The notes beneath the pieces are model-generated. The model did no database searches and had not been told where the DNA came from. It saw nothing but the letters and a program-made list of their open reading frames with translations. A stretch of 64,000 nt of DNA, taken from Marinicauda pacifica. Its GTDB lineage: Bacteria > Pseudomonadota > Alphaproteobacteria > Caulobacterales > Maricaulaceae. The stretch is taken from positions 303,501 through 367,500 of the forward strand of contig NZ_SRXV01000001.1 of assembly GCF_004793635.1 (NCBI RefSeq). Direction: 5' to 3'. Numbering within the stretch: position 1 is the first letter of the stretch; the number at the start of each line of letters is the position of its first letter. The position numbers and the translations under genes are program-made. Positions 61,500-64,000 of the stretch are shown in pieces.

Positions 61500-62132
61500 A
61501 TGCAAGAGCCCGCGCCGCGCGCGCCCATATTCAACCAGCTTCCCGCCGTCGTGGTCGGCCTGTCGGCCGCCATCGTGGCCGCGCACGCGCTCGGCGCGCT
61601 CTTCGTCCCGTTCCACCAGATCCAGATGTGGCTGGGCGCGCTGGTGACCGGGCGTCCGCCGGCGGGCTTTCCCGGCCAGCCGCTGAACGGCATTCCGGCC
61701 CTGGTCCTGCACGTCTTCGTGCACGGGGGCTGGACGCATCTGCTGATGAATCTCTTCATCCTGCTGGCCGCGGGCAATGTCGCGGCCCGCCCGTTCGGGC
61801 GCGGCGTGATGGCCGGCGCGGGATTTCTCGCCTTCTTCTTCCTGTGTGCCGCGGTGGGCGGCGCGTTCCACCTGCTGCTGTCCGGGCCGGAGTTCGGACT
61901 GATGATCGGCGCCTCGACGGGGGTGTCGGGCCTGATCGCGGCGGCCGGCTGGGCCACGGGCGGACGCACCGGCATGCTGCGCCTGGCGCTGCCCTGGCTG
62001 GTCATCAATATCGCAATGGGCCTGTTCGGCCTGTTCTATTCGCTGCCGATCAGCTGGGCCGGCCATATTGGCGGGCTCGTCGCCGGAGCGGTCTTCTATC
62101 CGCTGTTCGTGCGCTGGTTCCGGCGGGGGTAG
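61500..62132 (+). CDS. rhomboid-family intramembrane serine protease
   Basis: A 210-aa membrane protein with six helices. The rhomboid motifs are HVFVHGGWTHLLMNLFILLAAG (H-x3-N), the active-site Ser in GASTGVSGLIAAAGW (G-x-S-G as GVSG) and the catalytic His in SWAGHIGGLVAGAVF. It would cut membrane proteins within the bilayer. It is divergent from hfaA; the promoter region is 200 bp. The ATG at 61500 is preferred for its AAGG spacing; 61488 is an alternative. Confidence 0.85.
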   Translation: MQEPAPRAPIFNQLPAVVVGLSAAIVAAHALGALFVPFHQIQMWLGALVTGRPPAGFPGQPLNGIPALVLHVFVHGGWTHLLMNLFILLAAGNVAARPFGRGVMAGAGFLAFFFLCAAVGGAFHLLLSGPEFGLMIGASTGVSGLIAAAGWATGGRTGMLRLALPWLVINIAMGLFGLFYSLPISWAGHIGGLVAGAVFYPLFVRWFRRG

Positions 62133-62290
62133 GGCTGGTTCTACCCAGGACCTGTTGGAGATTTCGTGAGGCCAGGCCTCGGCTTTCCCGACCGGTCGGC
62201 TGGGGTTTCAGAGGGGGGCGGTTCCGGCGTTTCACGATCTCTGGGTCCTGACTTTCGTCAGGAAAGAGGTTTTGGTTATCGGAAGCAGGC

Positions 62291-62449
62291 CGTCATCCGA
62301 TCCTTCGAGGCCCGGCTATGCCGGGCACCTCAGGATGAGGGAGAAGGTGAAATTATCCCTCTATTTTAAATAGATAATTTATACAAATGTCCAGCCCACA
62401 GCCCTCATGCTGAGGTGGTCGCGCAGCGGCCCTCGAAGCATCGGAGGGC
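62291..62449. repeat. pair of inverted intergenic repeats in the 362-bp gap
   Basis: The left copy (62291-62343) reads outward through CCTTCGAGGCCCGGC and CACCTCAGGATGAGG. The right copy (62401-62449) reads through CCCTCATGCTGAGGTG and GGCCCTCGAAGCATCGG, its near reverse complement. The two flank an AT-rich stretch (62350-62395). The motif resembles a common alphaproteobacterial extragenic repeat. The rest of 62133-62494 holds no gene that I can see; a short GGGTAG/CTACCC inverted pair is near 62128-62147. Confidence 0.6.
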
Positions 62450-62494
62450 AGGCTCAGACCTCTCGCATAAGGCCCCGGCTCTCCCTTTGGTCCC

Positions 62495-63109
62495 TCAGAA
62501 CACCGTGTCCAGATGGTCCTCGCCGTCGATTTCCAGGCCCTTGATCACGGCGTCGCCTGAGTCCGAGAGCGAAACGATGAGGCGCAGGCGGCCCTGGTTG
62601 CGCAGGGTATCGAGCTCTGCGGCCGTTTCGGGATCGGCGTAATAGCGTTCCAGATTGTAACGCAGGGTCAGGACGTCGTGCAGGCTTCCTTCGACCGGGC
62701 GTTGCTCGATGACTGTTTCGCCAGACTCCGTCTGTCTCTCCACCTCTTCGAACTCGGTCATTTCAAAGCGGTATTCGACACGGCCGCAGATCCAGACGCC
62801 GCCATCGCCGCTTTCGCGGGCCGCCTCGACCGGGGTCCAGGCTGCGCCGCGCTCTTCGAGACGCAGGCAGAGCCGGTCGCCTGTGTCCCATTCGCGAGGC
62901 ATGAGACCCAGGTCGCGCGTGTCGATTCGGTGAAGCGGGGTCTGGAGCTGGACGTAATAGCCCAGCAGCCAGTCGCGCGGATCGACCGGCTCGGTCTCGA
63001 GGCGAATCTCGGTGCCCGACCGGCGCGCCTGGGCGTGCAGGCCAACCATGGCGGCGAGCACCAGGCTCATGGCCAGGCAAAGGGCGAGAAGGCGCAGCGC
63101 GGCATTCAT
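62495..63109 (-). CDS. GDYXXLXY-type membrane-anchored protein
   Basis: A 204-aa protein with one N-terminal membrane segment (LRLLALCLAMSLVLAAMVGLHA) and a periplasmic domain. The family's G-D-Y-x-x-L-x-Y motif appears as LLGYYVQLQTPL, so the usual Asp is replaced by Tyr. The chain has an E-rich middle (EFEEVERQTESGETVIEQ). Such proteins occur next to DUF2157 membrane proteins, as here: its ATG overlaps the neighbour's stop. Function unknown. Confidence 0.72.
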   Translation of the reverse strand: MNAALRLLALCLAMSLVLAAMVGLHAQARRSGTEIRLETEPVDPRDWLLGYYVQLQTPLHRIDTRDLGLMPREWDTGDRLCLRLEERGAAWTPVEAARESGDGGVWICGRVEYRFEMTEFEEVERQTESGETVIEQRPVEGSLHDVLTLRYNLERYYADPETAAELDTLRNQGRLRLIVSLSDSGDAVIKGLEIDGEDHLDTVF

Positions 63110-64000
63110 CGGGACTCTCCCTTCGTGCGGTTGAGCCTGAGCTGGACGCGGGCGGCGACCAGCGACACGGCGAAGAGCAGGACGCCGCCGGCCAGGAAGA
63201 AGACGGCGGTGCTGAGCAGGCTGCCGAACAAGGTGGCGTAGACATAGAGGCATTGGGCGATGAAGAGGAGAATGCCCAGCGTGCCGGCGACGCGCCGGCC
63301 TTCGCGGGCGCCCGATGCGATCAGGGCGGCGGCCAGCGCAAAGATCAGCGCGCCCACCACAAGCCGCAGGACAAAGACCGCCGACGGATCGAGCGCATGG
63401 GCGAGCGCCGGCAGGGCCAGGACCAGCCCGGCCGCCAGCGCGCCGAGCAGAGCGACCGGCAGCGCCATCGCGCGGGTGCGTACGCGCAAGGCAAGGACAG
63501 CGAACACGGCGAGGGTGACGATGCCGGCCGCGGCCAGCCCGGGGAGGGAGGCGGTTGGCATGGCGTCACGAGCGCCGAGACTTTCCAGCGGGAACTGGAG
63601 CGCCCATCCGCCGGCCAGGCCGAGCGCGAGGGCCCACAGGCCGAGAATGCCGGCGCCGAACCGGTTCCGCTCGCGTGCGAACAGGCCGGTCACAGCGATG
63701 AGTGCGGCGATCAGCACAAAGAGGGAGACTGACTGGATCTGCGTCAGCCCGGTCACATTGCCGGTGCGTTCCAGCATGAAGGCGAGCCAGACAAACAGGC
63801 TGAGCGAAAGGATGTGCGCGGCAATGCGCGATCGAAGCGCGCTGGCGCATCCGGCCATCACGAGCCAGAGCGGCAGGTAGCCCCAGACCAGATCGGGCGC
63901 GAGCGCATTGGCCAGTTCGGCGCCAAGCCAGCCCGCGCCGATCAGCGTCGCGAGAATGAGAGCCGGGCGGGAGGGAATCACCAGGGCGGTCGCCAGCGCG
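63106..64000 (-). CDS. DUF2157-type polytopic membrane protein (truncated by window edge)
   Basis: At least 291 aa with about ten hydrophobic segments (for example AAHILSLSLFVWLAFMLERTG, VSLFVLIAALIAVTGLFARERN, TLGILLFIAQCLYVYATLFG). It pairs with the GDYXXLXY protein, as DUF2157 proteins do in many bacteria. A GTG at 63981 is a possible start, but the frame stays open to the window edge (reading ALATALV before it), so the gene probably begins outside. Function unknown. Confidence 0.65.
   Translation of the reverse strand, partial: ALATALVIPSRPALILATLIGAGWLGAELANALAPDLVWGYLPLWLVMAGCASALRSRIAAHILSLSLFVWLAFMLERTGNVTGLTQIQSVSLFVLIAALIAVTGLFARERNRFGAGILGLWALALGLAGGWALQFPLESLGARDAMPTASLPGLAAAGIVTLAVFAVLALRVRTRAMALPVALLGALAAGLVLALPALAHALDPSAVFVLRLVVGALIFALAAALIASGAREGRRVAGTLGILLFIAQCLYVYATLFGSLLSTAVFFLAGGVLLFAVSLVAARVQLRLNRTKGESR

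Overview
The window reads as high-GC chromosomal DNA of an alphaproteobacterium, most likely a dimorphic prosthecate member of the Maricaulales/Hyphomonadaceae group within the Caulobacter lineage. Three things point there: a gcrA cell-cycle regulator gene with a perfect DnaA box in its promoter (37.2-37.9 kb), a holdfast-anchor operon hfaA-hfaB-hfaD (58.7-61.3 kb), and the Caulobacter-type order phoR-pstC-pstA-pstB-phoU-phoB (28.6-35.9 kb). The species assignment is inference; no rRNA gene is present.

Region 1 (1-16.5 kb) is a catabolic block. A divergent HxlR-type regulator is cut by the left edge. It is followed by two AMP-forming acyl-CoA ligases around a lipid-transfer-type thiolase, a PaaI-like thioesterase, a PaaN-type aldehyde dehydrogenase, a short-chain dehydrogenase, an NTF2-like protein and a TonB-dependent receptor. 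A 20-bp motif recurs at three promoters here (239, 6950 and 12923), suggesting one regulon for uptake, CoA activation and beta-oxidation-like breakdown of an unknown carboxylic acid or aldehyde. A small unusual island (about 8.4-10.5 kb: a 282-aa unknown, a PIN nuclease and three small ORFs, one frameshifted) interrupts it. A truncated globin, an unknown MerR-like protein with a GANTC cluster upstream, a second SDR and a degradative thiolase follow.

Region 2 (16.5-28.4 kb) carries a lipoprotein alkaline phosphatase, a diacylglycerol-kinase-type lipid kinase overlapped by a metallophosphoesterase, an entericidin-like lipoprotein, an M13 metallopeptidase and a three-gene RND efflux operon. Region 3 (28.6-35.9 kb) is the Pho regulon core without pstS; related Pho-box-like motifs precede phoR, pstC and the alkaline phosphatase.

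Region 4 (36-50.5 kb) is mostly housekeeping: a Rieske oxygenase, gcrA, an ABC-2 permease, argD, hslO, apaG-trkH, a two-domain dCTP deaminase, a radical SAM protein, a porin-like protein, tRNA-Gly(CCC), a VTT-type membrane protein, a processive-type glycosyltransferase, an XRE regulator and SixA. Region 5 (50.6-58.6 kb) has a 1-Cys peroxiredoxin with a structured leader, a membrane/XRE three-gene module behind an array of GTCAAG half-sites, tRNA-Leu(TAA), alkA, an enoyl-CoA hydratase/CaiB pair, a mercaptopyruvate-type sulfurtransferase, tyrS and a nitronate monooxygenase-like protein. Region 6 (58.7-64 kb) is the hfa operon, a divergent rhomboid protease, an intergenic repeat pair, and a GDYXXLXY/DUF2157-type membrane pair cut by the right edge.
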